Notes: generated from the letters alone by a model not told the origin. DNA of 64,000 nt from Flavobacteriaceae bacterium (GCA_028279515.1 JANQNQ010000014.1:62001-126000), one strand, 5' to 3'; counted from the stretch's first letter, positions 45,912-55,473 are shown. Numbers and translations: made by a program.

Positions 45912-48197
45912 CTATTGTTCTTTGGCTTTCTTTTCCTTTTGTTGGGCATCAATCACTGCTACAGCAGCCATGTTCACCATTTCTTCAACACTGGCTCCTA
46001 GCTGCAAAATATGCACAGGTTTGTCCATCCCAAGCATGATGGGTCCGATCGACTCGGTATTGTTCAACTCTTTCATGAGTTTATAGGTGATGTTTGCCGA
46101 ATCTAGGTTCGGAAAGATCAAGGTATTGACCTTCTTCCCGGCAAGCTTTGAAAATGGGAACTTGCTTCGCAGCATATCTCTACTCAAAGCGAAGTCTGAC
46201 TGAAGCTCTCCATCTACGTTGATGTCTGGATAATAGCGGTGCAAATGCGCCACCGCTTCTCGTACTTTCGTGGCTCTTTCGTTGTTGGAAGACCCAAAGT
46301 TGGCATACGACAACATGGCGATGTTTGGCTCAACACCAAACATGCGTACGGTAATGGCTGTCATCTGCGCAATCTTTGCCAATTCTCTGGCCGATGGGTC
46401 AATATTGATCGAGGTATCCGAAAGGAACATGGGACCACGTTGGGTCATCATCAAGTTGGTGGTTGCCACTTTGTTGACGCCTTTAGCCATCCCGATGATT
46501 TCAAGGATTGGCTTCAATACCATCGGATAGCTTCGAGAATACCCTGAAATCATAGCATCGGCGTCCCCCAATTCTACCATCATGGCGGCATAGTAATCAC
46601 GTTCGCGTAGTTTCTTTTGGGCATCAAAGAGGGTAACGCCTCTTCGTTTTCTGGCTTCCCAATATACTTTGGCGTATTTGTTCTTTTGCTCGCATTGTTC
46701 GTCTGACTTTGGATCGATGATTGGCACATCGGCATCAAAATCGATCTCTTTTTTCAGTGCTTTGATAGCATCTTCCCTACCCAACAAAATTGGGCGGCCG
46801 ATACCTTCATCATGAATGATCTGTGCTGCTTTCAACACATCGAGTTGATCGGCTTCAGAGAACACCACACGTTTCGGATCGGTCTTGGCACGGTTGTGCA
46901 GTAAACGTACGATCTTACTATCAGACCCCATGCGCTCTAGGAGCTCATCTTCATAACGTTCCCAATCTTCGATAGGTTCAGTGGCCACGCCAGATTCCAT
47001 AGCTGCTTTGGCCACCGCTGGCGGCACCTCAGCTATTAGTCTTGGATCAAACGGCTTCGGAATGATATAGTCTTTACCAAAAGCGAGACGGGTTTCACCA
47101 TATGCAATGTTCACTTGCTCTGGAACGGGTTTTTTCGCTAACTCGGCCAACGCCTTTACTGCTGCCATCTTCATGGCCTCATTGATCTTAGTGGCCCTTA
47201 CATCTAGCGCTCCTCTGAAGATGAACGGGAATCCAAGTACATTGTTTACTTGGTTAGGATGATCGGATCTTCCGGTGGCCATGATGATATCATCACGAGT
47301 AGAACAGGCCAAATCGTAGGCAATCTCGGGATCTGGATTTGCCATGGCAAAAACGATCGGATTGTCATTCATGCTTTTTAGCATCTCTGGAGTTACGATA
47401 TCTGCTGTAGAGAGCCCTATAAAGACATCGGCATCTACCATAGCTTCATCTAAAGTACTTATTTTTCTGCCGGTTGCGAACTCTGCTTTTTGAGAGGTCA
47501 GGTTGTCTCTATCCTTCGTAATGACCCCTTTACTATCGGTCATCACAATGTTTTCGCCTTTCGCTCCGAATGCTTTGTATAGTCGTGTACATGAAACCGC
47601 TGCGGCTCCTGCCCCACTAACTACGATCTTTACTTCTTCAATCTTCTTATCTGCGATCTCCAGGGCGTTCAACAAGGCTGCTGCCGAAATGATGGCGGTA
47701 CCGTGCTGGTCATCGTGCATGACAGGTATGTCTAGCTCTTCTTTGAGTCGTGTTTCGATCTCGAAGGCCTCTGGTGCTTTAATGTCTTCTAGGTTGATTC
47801 CTCCGAAGGTTGGAGCAATGGTCTTCACCGTTTCGATGAATTTATCGACATCTTTGGTGTCTAGTTCGATATCAAATACATCGATGTCTGCAAAAATCTT
47901 GAATAGCAGTCCTTTTCCTTCCATCACGGGTTTGGATGCTTCGGGTCCTATATCTCCCAATCCGAGTACGGCGGTACCGTTAGAAATCACGGCTACTAAA
48001 TTTCCTTTGGTGGTGTAACGATATACATTTTTCTTGTCCTTTTCGATCTCTAGACAAGGCTCGGCTACTCCAGGAGAATAGGCCAGTGCCAGATCCCTTT
48101 GGGTGGCGTACTTTTTAGTCGGTACTACCTTGATCTTTCCCGGAGTGGGTTTGGCGTGATATATAAGCGCTTCGCGACGTTTACTTTCTTGACTCAT
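45912..48197 (-). CDS. maeB: NADP-dependent malic enzyme with C-terminal phosphotransacetylase-like domain
   Basis: 761 aa, two fused domains. Residues 1 to about 425 are malic enzyme (oxidative decarboxylation of malate to pyruvate): YSPGVAEPCLEIEKD, DIKAPEAFEIE, HDDQHGTA and the nucleotide fold VVSGAGAAAVSC. Residues about 430-761 are a phosphate acetyl/butyryltransferase-like domain (NRAKTDPKRVVFSEADQLDV), thought to bind acetyl-CoA for allosteric control in MaeB-type enzymes. Length and order are standard. Monocistronic, with its own terminator. Confidence 0.96.
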   Translation of the reverse strand: MSQESKRREALIYHAKPTPGKIKVVPTKKYATQRDLALAYSPGVAEPCLEIEKDKKNVYRYTTKGNLVAVISNGTAVLGLGDIGPEASKPVMEGKGLLFKIFADIDVFDIELDTKDVDKFIETVKTIAPTFGGINLEDIKAPEAFEIETRLKEELDIPVMHDDQHGTAIISAAALLNALEIADKKIEEVKIVVSGAGAAAVSCTRLYKAFGAKGENIVMTDSKGVITKDRDNLTSQKAEFATGRKISTLDEAMVDADVFIGLSTADIVTPEMLKSMNDNPIVFAMANPDPEIAYDLACSTRDDIIMATGRSDHPNQVNNVLGFPFIFRGALDVRATKINEAMKMAAVKALAELAKKPVPEQVNIAYGETRLAFGKDYIIPKPFDPRLIAEVPPAVAKAAMESGVATEPIEDWERYEDELLERMGSDSKIVRLLHNRAKTDPKRVVFSEADQLDVLKAAQIIHDEGIGRPILLGREDAIKALKKEIDFDADVPIIDPKSDEQCEQKNKYAKVYWEARKRRGVTLFDAQKKLRERDYYAAMMVELGDADAMISGYSRSYPMVLKPILEIIGMAKGVNKVATTNLMMTQRGPMFLSDTSINIDPSARELAKIAQMTAITVRMFGVEPNIAMLSYANFGSSNNERATKVREAVAHLHRYYPDINVDGELQSDFALSRDMLRSKFPFSKLAGKKVNTLIFPNLDSANITYKLMKELNNTESIGPIMLGMDKPVHILQLGASVEEMVNMAAVAVIDAQQKEKKAKEQ

Positions 48198-48221
48198 ACT
48201 TTTAGGTTTGAACAGAACTAC

Positions 48222-48229
48222 AAAGGTAT
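48222..48229 (-). promoter_or_regulatory. Candidate -7 box for maeB
   Basis: Minus-strand TACCTTTG, exact TAnnTTTG match, 24 bp before the maeB ATG. No -33 TTG at the normal distance. Confidence 0.5.
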
Positions 48230-48275
48230 ATCTATTCTACAACTTGCAGATAGATTTTTTACTTTAATGGTAAAA

Positions 48276-49214
48276 TCAGGTAATCTTTAACAACTCGGAG
48301 AGTACATCTACATTTTCGGGTAATCTTCCTACGTTTTGAAGTTTCAATGCGGCTAACTGAAGGGCGGTTTTTAGGCATTGCTCCATGGTCTTCTCATTAA
48401 TATATGCGAATAAAAATCCAGACCAGAAAGCATCTCCTGCCCCTGTTGCGTCCATGATCTTTTCGATCTCAATGGCGGGTAAGCTGATGACCTCCTTTCC
48501 TTTTTCGGAAAGTTTCACCCCTTTACTGCCCAAGGTCAAACAAACAACACTTACACCCAGTTCGTGAAAGAAATTGAAAATTTCATCATGCGATAGTTGT
48601 CGCCCGAACAAACGTGCCATATCGTCTTCGCTAATTTTCACCAAAGGATCCAATGCGCAATAGTGCTTGATCACGGCCATGGCCTCCTCTCGATCGGGCC
48701 ATATTTTTTCGGCGTAATTGATATCAATACTGAGTTTGCATCCTAAACCGGCAGCTCTTTGTGCTGCTCCGATGATGGTTTGCTGAGAAGGGTTTCCGCT
48801 TAAAGCAAAACATGAGGTGTGAAACACCTTCACTTGTTTCAGTAATTCGTCCGGAAGTTGGCCTGTACTGATCTGTTGGTCCGCCTCTCTAAATGGAATA
48901 AAATCTGGCGTGCCCGTGGTTCTTGACACAAATATCACGGTGGTCGGTAGTTCTTTGACACTTTTCACATAAGTGGTATCAATCCCTGCTGTCTGAAGTT
49001 TTTCGAGTATGTAGTCTCCAAAACCATCTGCTCCGACCGAAGCCACCATGGTCGTTTTGGTCTTTAGGCGCGCCATATTCATGGCGACATTGGTTGGCGA
49101 ACCACCCAAGTATCGATGATAATCTTTCGTCTGACTGATCCTGGCATTCATCTGATGGCCGATGAAATCGATCAGGATCTCTCCCACACATAAAATATCG
49201 ACGGTCTTTTCCAT
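48276..49214 (-). CDS. PfkB-family sugar kinase (probable fructokinase)
   Basis: 312 aa, ribokinase fold. The N-terminal signature GGSPTNVAMNMARL and the C-terminal ATP/anion-hole signature DATGAGDAFWSGF with its catalytic Asp are intact. An earlier in-frame start at 49295 would overlap the preceding hydrolase by 70 bp and add unconserved residues; the ATG at 49214 begins MEKTVDILCVGE, the normal family start, and leaves an 11-bp gap. Fructose is the likeliest substrate given an invertase-like neighbour; other ketoses or nucleosides are possible. Last gene of the sugar operon. Confidence 0.85.
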   Translation of the reverse strand: MEKTVDILCVGEILIDFIGHQMNARISQTKDYHRYLGGSPTNVAMNMARLKTKTTMVASVGADGFGDYILEKLQTAGIDTTYVKSVKELPTTVIFVSRTTGTPDFIPFREADQQISTGQLPDELLKQVKVFHTSCFALSGNPSQQTIIGAAQRAAGLGCKLSIDINYAEKIWPDREEAMAVIKHYCALDPLVKISEDDMARLFGRQLSHDEIFNFFHELGVSVVCLTLGSKGVKLSEKGKEVISLPAIEIEKIMDATGAGDAFWSGFLFAYINEKTMEQCLKTALQLAALKLQNVGRLPENVDVLSELLKIT

Positions 49215-49225
49215 TTCCTGTGTTG

Positions 49226-50395
49226 TTACTTTAATACCTGTTTCCCCTGTATTGCATTCTTTAACAGTACGGATCCGGCGGCGCTCCAGGCGCAATGCTT
49301 GACCCCAGAGACCTCTCCGGTTTCTGTATTGAAATTTTCATAGAAGCCCCAGTCTTCTTTTTGATTCAAGTCATCAATTTGCTGCAACACTTGTTCGGCT
49401 TCCTTCGTTTTCTTTTTATGAACCAAGGCCATTCCGTAGAATCCATTGACCATTTGCCAAGTGCCCCCATTGTGAAATTCGTAGGGTACGTTTCTAAATT
49501 CGTATTTACAATTATTCACCAATAAAGACCATTCTGAATCGTCTTTTTTGATGGGCGGCCAAAAGGCTGGTAATAGTTGTAATTTTAGAGATGTTCTTAG
49601 CGTTTCGGTGTGGTCAATCACCTCGTCTTGGAACGATTTCGGACCAACATCCAAGAGTAACGAAAGCGCATTGGCAAACGCGTCAAACTGCTTTTGATAT
49701 CCCGAAGGTCCAAACGATGCTACCCAATATTTCTTTTTTCGCAATTGTTTGTAGGCCTTTGGATGGTAGGGATCGTTTTTGATCTTGTGCTTTCGGTAAT
49801 TCTCTTCAATCTTTTGGGTGACTTTTTTAATCTTCGCTTTTATCTCTTCATTTGGAAACAACGCATCAAAACATCGTAATGCCCACAGTCGAAGTAACTG
49901 ATCATAGAGAATGTATCCATCAGTGATGTATTCATCGGCCCAACTTCCGGAACGCGGCACATAGACCAGATGATTGGCATTGAACTCCCATGCTTCTAAT
50001 AGCGAAAGTCCTTTCTTCATGTTCACTAAGCATTCCTTGGCAAAGTCCATATCACCTGTTGCATGTGCATAATTACAAATACCAATCACAAACCAAGCAA
50101 TGGTATCGACCCTTCCGGCCAACCCACCGAAACTCAGTAAGGTTTTTGGTTTGTCAAAGAACACATTTGAAGGAATGTTCCCTAAATGGTGTTGATTGTC
50201 AGCCAAGGTCTTGAGTGTTGCCTTGAAGCCTTCTACCAATTTTTCATCGCCATCCATCAACGCTGCCAGTCCACAGATCACACCATCTCTGGCCCAGATT
50301 CGGCGGTAGTTGTCAATATCATTGGCGCTGGCCAAAAAGCCACGTTCAGTGGTTACTTGATGTAAGAGTGCTATGGACTGTTGATAGGGGTTCAT
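49226..50395 (-). CDS. GH100/invertase-like (alpha/alpha)6-barrel glycoside hydrolase
   Basis: 389 aa without a signal peptide, so cytoplasmic. Landmarks recall neutral/alkaline invertases (GH100): IWARDG (33-38; IRDF in plant enzymes), GRVDTIAW (94-101), HNGGTW (308-313), WGFYENF (349-355) and a closing WSAAG (370-374). Similar bacterial proteins are often labelled amylo-alpha-1,6-glucosidase or glycogen debranching. With a PfkB kinase next door, cleavage of sucrose or a related glucoside is my best guess. It is 1 bp behind the trehalase stop, hence cotranslated. Family assignment is moderate, substrate uncertain. Confidence 0.65.
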   Translation of the reverse strand: MNPYQQSIALLHQVTTERGFLASANDIDNYRRIWARDGVICGLAALMDGDEKLVEGFKATLKTLADNQHHLGNIPSNVFFDKPKTLLSFGGLAGRVDTIAWFVIGICNYAHATGDMDFAKECLVNMKKGLSLLEAWEFNANHLVYVPRSGSWADEYITDGYILYDQLLRLWALRCFDALFPNEEIKAKIKKVTQKIEENYRKHKIKNDPYHPKAYKQLRKKKYWVASFGPSGYQKQFDAFANALSLLLDVGPKSFQDEVIDHTETLRTSLKLQLLPAFWPPIKKDDSEWSLLVNNCKYEFRNVPYEFHNGGTWQMVNGFYGMALVHKKKTKEAEQVLQQIDDLNQKEDWGFYENFNTETGEVSGVKHCAWSAAGSVLLKNAIQGKQVLK

Positions 50396-50396
50396 T

Positions 50397-52253
50397 TTAA
50401 AACAAGGTATCTGGATCTACAAGGTCATCTAATTGACTTCGATACGATTCGTTTAGCAAACTGAGTCCATATTGATAGGAAGCATTCATCCAACCAAAGC
50501 CACTTTTGGTAATGTATTGAAAGGCGGTTCCGACGTTTCCGTATTCGGCATATACCTTATGGGTGCATTGTACTACATCGTATTTTTCGGGTACGGTACC
50601 GTTGTAATCTACTGCGTTCTTGGTGATGGTCCACAACCATCGGTAGATCAACTCTTGGGCTTCGTCAAAAAACTCGTAATGCATGAGGCCTTTCCATATC
50701 ATCATTTGGTGTGGCGCCCATCCGTTTGGATAATCCCATTGTCGCTGCGGAAGCGATGGATCTATATCTTTTACCATGTCATGCGATGTTCCTGCAATGC
50801 CTCCTTTTTGCTTTAGGTTTTTGAACAAATATGCCACCATCTTCTTGGCTTGCTCTTTGGAGCAAAGCCTTGCCCAAAGCGGATAGTAATTGGAAGCTGC
50901 ATCAAACTTGGTTCGTTTTTTCTTCACAATGTGATAGTCAAAGAAGTTTTCTTTCTTCTTGCTCCACATAAAGTTCTTCATGAGTGCCTTTCGCGAAAAG
51001 GCACGGTCCATCCAATATTCTGAATCATAGGTCTTGCCTTTGCCATCGGTAAATGAGTCTTCAAAGTAGGTCTCGATGAAGTGTGCAATATCTGTTTCGA
51101 ACTTAAATAATAACGAATTAAGGTCTACGCAATTGAGGTCTGCGCAAACGCCATCTAAACGCCAACTTGTATCGTGTCCGCTCTCTCTGAGGCTTCGATC
51201 ATGTATAAAATATCTGTCTAATTCTGGTTCTGATAACTTCCCTGAATCGTAGGCTTTGATGAACGCCTTTAACTTCATCTTATGTTTTTTGGCGTACTCT
51301 GAAAGCACCTCATCAAAGTGTCCTTCTTCGGTCTCTGGAGGAATCCCAATCCCTTCGGCCAAATAGCGATTTAGACGATTCTCGGTGAGGCGTTTTCCTT
51401 TTACCATCCAAACTTCTTTGTATTCTTTGATCGCCATTTTCAAGCATGAAGACAGCCACTCGAGGTCCTTTGCACCTTCCGCCTCAAAAACTTCACGAAT
51501 AAAAGCCGTCAAAAATGGAGGCTGTGTTCGGGTTAAATAATAGCTTCGATTGGCATTGAGGATCTTTCCGTAGTGTTCAATCTGATAGCAGAAATTATCG
51601 ACCATGGCCCTGGCGAGATCTACGCGCCCGTCAAGAATGAGTCCGACACCTTCGAAATAGCTATCCCATCCGTACATTTCGTTAAAGCGTCCGCCTGGTA
51701 CCACGAAAGGAATGCCCTTTCCGTTTACAATCTTTAGTGCGAGAATTCCGGGTTTATCATTAATTGACTTGACGTACTTGGGTGTTATCTTTTTAGGAAG
51801 TACAACCACCTCAAGATTCGGAAATTTCTTTTGCAACTTCTTGTAGTAGGCCTGTCCTTCCTCATCTCCAGAAGGCACATAAATGCGTTGGGTCTGATCC
51901 TCTGATTTTTCATCGCTAAGGATCTTTTCGATGCCCTTTGCATCCATAGTTCGTGTAAGGTCGTCCCAAAAATACTCGCGAATCATACGCGAGATTCGTT
52001 GGGTGGGTGGTTCGTTTATTTTTTCTAGCGGAATCTTGGCTACTTCTTTACCCAATTCTTGCTCCAGGACCAACTCCTGAAGAAGGTTGGACAAGGCATA
52101 GGTTCCTTTTATCTCGACGGAAGAATCATCGAGTGCAAATACCTTAAACACCTTTGGGCCTTGATCGTCTTTGGTGATCTTTTTGTCGCCATCGGTGTCC
52201 TCTTGGTCCAGCAATCGCTGAAGCGTTTCTTTAATGGGTAGTTTGAGTATCAT
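50397..52253 (-). CDS. GH37 trehalase of fungal neutral (Ca2+-binding) type
   Basis: 618 aa, no signal peptide, so a cytoplasmic trehalase (trehalose to two glucose). Both trehalase signatures are exact: PGGRFNEMYGWDSY (186-199) and QWDYPNGWAP (505-514). Predicted catalytic acid D361 (ESGHDTSW) and base E570 (AEYGN). The N-terminal 180 residues follow fungal neutral trehalase: EF-hand-like loop DTDGDKKITKDD (19-30), then GPKVF, IKGTYALSNLLQEL, RIYVPSGD and LPKKITPKYVKSINDKPG. E. coli TreA/TreF lack this domain. The phosphorylated 14-3-3-binding extension of yeast Nth1 is absent. Start overlaps the MFS gene by 23 bp. Confidence 0.93.
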   Translation of the reverse strand: MILKLPIKETLQRLLDQEDTDGDKKITKDDQGPKVFKVFALDDSSVEIKGTYALSNLLQELVLEQELGKEVAKIPLEKINEPPTQRISRMIREYFWDDLTRTMDAKGIEKILSDEKSEDQTQRIYVPSGDEEGQAYYKKLQKKFPNLEVVVLPKKITPKYVKSINDKPGILALKIVNGKGIPFVVPGGRFNEMYGWDSYFEGVGLILDGRVDLARAMVDNFCYQIEHYGKILNANRSYYLTRTQPPFLTAFIREVFEAEGAKDLEWLSSCLKMAIKEYKEVWMVKGKRLTENRLNRYLAEGIGIPPETEEGHFDEVLSEYAKKHKMKLKAFIKAYDSGKLSEPELDRYFIHDRSLRESGHDTSWRLDGVCADLNCVDLNSLLFKFETDIAHFIETYFEDSFTDGKGKTYDSEYWMDRAFSRKALMKNFMWSKKKENFFDYHIVKKKRTKFDAASNYYPLWARLCSKEQAKKMVAYLFKNLKQKGGIAGTSHDMVKDIDPSLPQRQWDYPNGWAPHQMMIWKGLMHYEFFDEAQELIYRWLWTITKNAVDYNGTVPEKYDVVQCTHKVYAEYGNVGTAFQYITKSGFGWMNASYQYGLSLLNESYRSQLDDLVDPDTLF

Positions 52254-53472
52254 TGGACGATTGCAATCTATTAAAATACCAGAGCGCTACAAGCATAAGG
52301 CCCATTGGAATTAATGACATATAAAAAGCGGTCTGGCCATCAAAATGCTCGAAAACATTTCCTGTAATGATGGACCCTGTAGTCCCTCCTAGAGCCGAAA
52401 AAACAACGATAAGCCCAGACATAGAACTATGCATGTGTTTTGGCAATGCGCTCAAAACAACCGAGTTGATTGTCGGATAAATCGGGGCTAGGAAAATTCC
52501 CATCAGCGGAAATAGATACACCACCAGAGGCGCGTTCAACCATGTAACCGTTTCTGTGACTTCTATTCCCTTTGAAAGTGGAAGCGACAGCAACACCATT
52601 AACGCACACCCAATCAAACATCCCACCACTAAATAGAACCAGTATATTTTTTTTAAGAGGAAACCGGCCGCAAATCGACCAATGGCAAAAGCTCCGGCCA
52701 ATACTGCACCAGCTTGAATGCTCATGCTCGCAGGTACCTTTAAAATGTCTTCATAAAAAGTAGGTGTCCAAGTTTGAAAACTTTGTTCAATAAGCACAAA
52801 GAGAAAAACGCTTGCTATAAACACTAAAACCAATGGCAATACAATCATCTTCAACATTCCTGAAAAATCTTCTTTTAAACTTCGGTTTTCAGCGACAGCC
52901 TTTCGCTCATCCAATTTGGCAGTTAGCATTAATAAAAATGCTAAAACCGAAAGACCTCCTAGCACCCAATAAACATTCAACCACATTGTTGATTTCGGGT
53001 TTAGGTCATCAATGAATAAACTAAAAAGGACATTGCCTAGTAAAACTCCCACCATGAAAAACCCTTCTAAGGAACTCATGAAGCTGGAGTGTTCTTTCTC
53101 ATTTTCGGTCACCAAGCCTATCGTGGCATAAGTGGTTACTTTGATTAAAGCAAAAGAAACCCCTATAACAAAAAAGAGCATTTTGAAATACCAAAAGTCA
53201 TCTGCAAACGGCATCAAGAAACAAAACACACTAACGAGCAAAAGGCCTGTTAGCATAGATTTCTTATATCCAAACTTAGGTAGAAAAGATGCGAGAAAAA
53301 ACGATGCGAACGCAATTGGCAAGTCCTTAAATCCTTCAAGTATACTTGCTGCCGACTTTGTAACTTCATAATTGCGTTGCACCTGAAGAATTACCGCCCC
53401 CACACTATTCAATAAAATAGCAAAGACGAAATAGTTAAGGAATAGGGAAATTTTGATTCCGAGGTTTTTCAT
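52231..53472 (-). CDS. MFS sugar permease
   Basis: 413 aa, twelve predicted helices of the major facilitator superfamily, resembling the FucP/glucose-galactose branch (ILEGFKDLPIAFASFFLASFLP; VTENEKEHSSFMSSLEGFFMVG). Likely imports the sugar hydrolysed by the downstream enzymes, or a monosaccharide product. It overlaps the trehalase start by 23 bp and lies 92 bp after the symporter gene, a gap that holds a stem-loop. Confidence 0.88.
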   Translation of the reverse strand: MKNLGIKISLFLNYFVFAILLNSVGAVILQVQRNYEVTKSAASILEGFKDLPIAFASFFLASFLPKFGYKKSMLTGLLLVSVFCFLMPFADDFWYFKMLFFVIGVSFALIKVTTYATIGLVTENEKEHSSFMSSLEGFFMVGVLLGNVLFSLFIDDLNPKSTMWLNVYWVLGGLSVLAFLLMLTAKLDERKAVAENRSLKEDFSGMLKMIVLPLVLVFIASVFLFVLIEQSFQTWTPTFYEDILKVPASMSIQAGAVLAGAFAIGRFAAGFLLKKIYWFYLVVGCLIGCALMVLLSLPLSKGIEVTETVTWLNAPLVVYLFPLMGIFLAPIYPTINSVVLSALPKHMHSSMSGLIVVFSALGGTTGSIITGNVFEHFDGQTAFYMSLIPMGLMLVALWYFNRLQSSNDTQTTH

Positions 53473-53499
53473 GGATCACTTTTTTAAAAAGGAATCCCA

Positions 53500-53539
53500 C
53501 TTGTCTCTCGTGGTGTGCAAACTATGAGAATGAGACAAG
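53500..53539. repeat. Stem-loop between symporter and MFS genes
   Basis: CTTGTCTC (53500-53507) and GAGACAAG (53532-53539) form a perfect 8-bp stem with a 24-nt loop; GGAATCC occurs as a direct repeat on both flanks (53491-53497 and 53542-53548). There is no T-run, so it is not a classical terminator. It might partially uncouple expression of the symporter from the enzymes. Confidence 0.4.
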
Positions 53540-53564
53540 CAGGAATCCTTCACTCATAAACAAT

Positions 53565-55283
53565 CTACCAAAAATATCCTACAATAATTGCAGTCAAGAC
53601 TAACAATATGATTGCGAGTTTTCTATAATTCTTATACCAAGGCAAGGCTTTGAGCTCTTGCGTTTCTTTGGTAAACATTTCTTTCTTATACGTGTATTCT
53701 GCCACTTTATCTGCTGGTGGTGCTGCGGTCAACGTACTCACTACTATATGTATCAACACACAGATCACGAACAACCATGTTGCCTTTCCTAAGAAGTGAA
53801 TCTCATTGATGGACGGCACCCAACCAAATACCTGTGATAAAATCATGAATACGGCCAACGTAAACCCAACCAATAAGCTTACTATGGATCCTGTGCCATT
53901 GGCACGTTTCCAGAACAACCCTAAAATAAAGGTGGACACTGCTGGCGGACATGTAAAGGCGATCACCAATTGAAGGTAATTCCATAATGAATCACTTACC
54001 TTTTCGATCTGTGGCACCCACAAAATGGCCAATACCACCAGGATGACCGTCGTTATCTGTCCGACGCGCACCAGTTGTTTACTATCTAAATCAGGCCTTA
54101 GCTTGCGAACAAAGTCCATCGTTACAAGCGTTGAGGCCGAATTAAACGTGGCCGATACCGATGACATCATCGCAGCCATTAAACCTGCTACCACCAGTCC
54201 TAGCACTCCTGTTGGAAGTAACTGGAACAGCAATACGGGATATGTTAAGTTCGGGCAGTCAGAAAGATCAGAACAAACCTCACCACTTGGCAGCACATAA
54301 TTTAAGCTAGAAATATCGAGTGTGCTATACAGTAACAATGCCAAAACCCCTGGTACGACCATGATAAAAATCACTGGTAGTTTTAAGAAGCCAGCGAACA
54401 GGGCTCCCCAACGACCATGGTTTAGGTCTTTGGCTCCGAGCACGCGTTGTACCATAAATTGGTTATTTGCCCAGAAGTAGAATCCTAATAAAGGTACTCC
54501 TGTTAGCAGTCCCCACCAAGGCATGAACTCGTCATTGCTTGGACGAACCAAGCTAAAGACTTCGTCTGAGTTTGCCGGTATGTGTTTGCCTTCTGCGGCC
54601 CGTTCTCCAAAGTTTACATCGCCTGCTGCAAGCATGGCATCTAACTTGTCGGTCATGGCTGACCAGCCTCCGCCTAATTGATCAAAGGCAAAATAGGTAA
54701 GCAAGCAAGAACCTATGATAAGCAATACAGCCTGAATTACCTCGGTCTGAATCACCGAGTTCAATCCACCTGGAATGGTATATGCAGCCGCAGCAACGGC
54801 CAATATGATCAGAATCCAATTAGGGCCAATGTCAGGAAATAGCAATGTTAATACGATCTTACCTACATAAAGCCCTGCAGCCGTGTCTACCAGAATATTC
54901 CCTACTACCGTAATGAATGAGAAATAGTAGCGAGAGCGACTGTCATACCTTCGTTCTAAAAATTCGGGCATGGTATAGACGCCTGACCGCAGATAGAATG
55001 GTAAGAAGAATATAGCGAAGAAGATCAACACGACCACGGCAAACCATTCGTAGTTATATACATTGATATTGGTCTGGTAAGCATCAGAAGCCAAGCCGAC
55101 CAATGTTGAACTCGAAATGTTAGCAGAAAAAAGTGCGATACCCACAATGGGCCATGTCATGGTACGACCTCCTAAAAAGTAATCTTCAGAGCTTCCTCTT
55201 TTTGATTTGGAGATTCCGTAAATGATAATCCCGACAAGATATACCAATATAACGGCTATATCTACGCTAGTAAGATCGTTCAT
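53565..55283 (-). CDS. Sodium/solute symporter (SSS family, SGLT-like)
   Basis: 572 aa with about fourteen helices. SGLT landmarks: YFLGGRTMTWPIVGIALFSANISSSTLVGL at the front (ending well within the family block), YTMPEFLERRYDSRSR, GGLNSVIQTEVIQ and NQFMVQRVLGAKD. It would bring in a sugar with Na+, which fits a marine habitat. It is the first gene of the sugar operon, transcribed away from the LacI genes across a 219-bp regulatory gap. Confidence 0.92.
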   Translation of the reverse strand: MNDLTSVDIAVILVYLVGIIIYGISKSKRGSSEDYFLGGRTMTWPIVGIALFSANISSSTLVGLASDAYQTNINVYNYEWFAVVVLIFFAIFFLPFYLRSGVYTMPEFLERRYDSRSRYYFSFITVVGNILVDTAAGLYVGKIVLTLLFPDIGPNWILIILAVAAAAYTIPGGLNSVIQTEVIQAVLLIIGSCLLTYFAFDQLGGGWSAMTDKLDAMLAAGDVNFGERAAEGKHIPANSDEVFSLVRPSNDEFMPWWGLLTGVPLLGFYFWANNQFMVQRVLGAKDLNHGRWGALFAGFLKLPVIFIMVVPGVLALLLYSTLDISSLNYVLPSGEVCSDLSDCPNLTYPVLLFQLLPTGVLGLVVAGLMAAMMSSVSATFNSASTLVTMDFVRKLRPDLDSKQLVRVGQITTVILVVLAILWVPQIEKVSDSLWNYLQLVIAFTCPPAVSTFILGLFWKRANGTGSIVSLLVGFTLAVFMILSQVFGWVPSINEIHFLGKATWLFVICVLIHIVVSTLTAAPPADKVAEYTYKKEMFTKETQELKALPWYKNYRKLAIILLVLTAIIVGYFW

Positions 55284-55310
55284 ATAACAGTAAAGAGTTA
55301 GTTAGTTAGC

Positions 55311-55322
55311 AATAACGATTAA
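55311..55322. promoter_or_regulatory. Candidate LacI-family operator O1
   Basis: AATAACGATTAA, CG-centred, 28 bp upstream of the symporter ATG. It is the exact reverse complement of O2. Its central CG is 82 bp from that of O2. Confidence 0.5.
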
Positions 55323-55392
55323 GTCGTGTTTCCTTTAAAATCAGTAAGAATAATTCAATAATTCCATTCTGATTTTGTCAAATTATTACTTT

Positions 55393-55404
55393 TTAATCGT
55401 TATT
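55393..55404. promoter_or_regulatory. Candidate LacI-family operator O2
   Basis: TTAATCGTTATT, reverse complement of O1, in the middle of the gap. It overlaps the first bases of a possible LacI-gene -7 box (TATTCTTG at 55401-55408, preceded by TTTG at 55374-55377), which suggests autoregulation. Its central CG is 82 bp from that of both O1 and O3. Confidence 0.5.
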
Positions 55405-55473
55405 CTTGTGAATATACATTTTTATCAAAGGATAAAAAAATAATTGAATTTTTTAATTAGCTTCGTAGTGTAA

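Noticed and set aside
47503-48018. 171-codon open frame antisense to maeB
   Set aside because: It lies wholly inside a well-conserved malic enzyme domain; its Ser/Pro-rich composition is the mirror of that gene's codon use and no domain is visible.
49215-49295. Extended N-terminus of the PfkB kinase
   Set aside because: Arg-rich, unconserved, and would overlap the upstream hydrolase by 70 bp.
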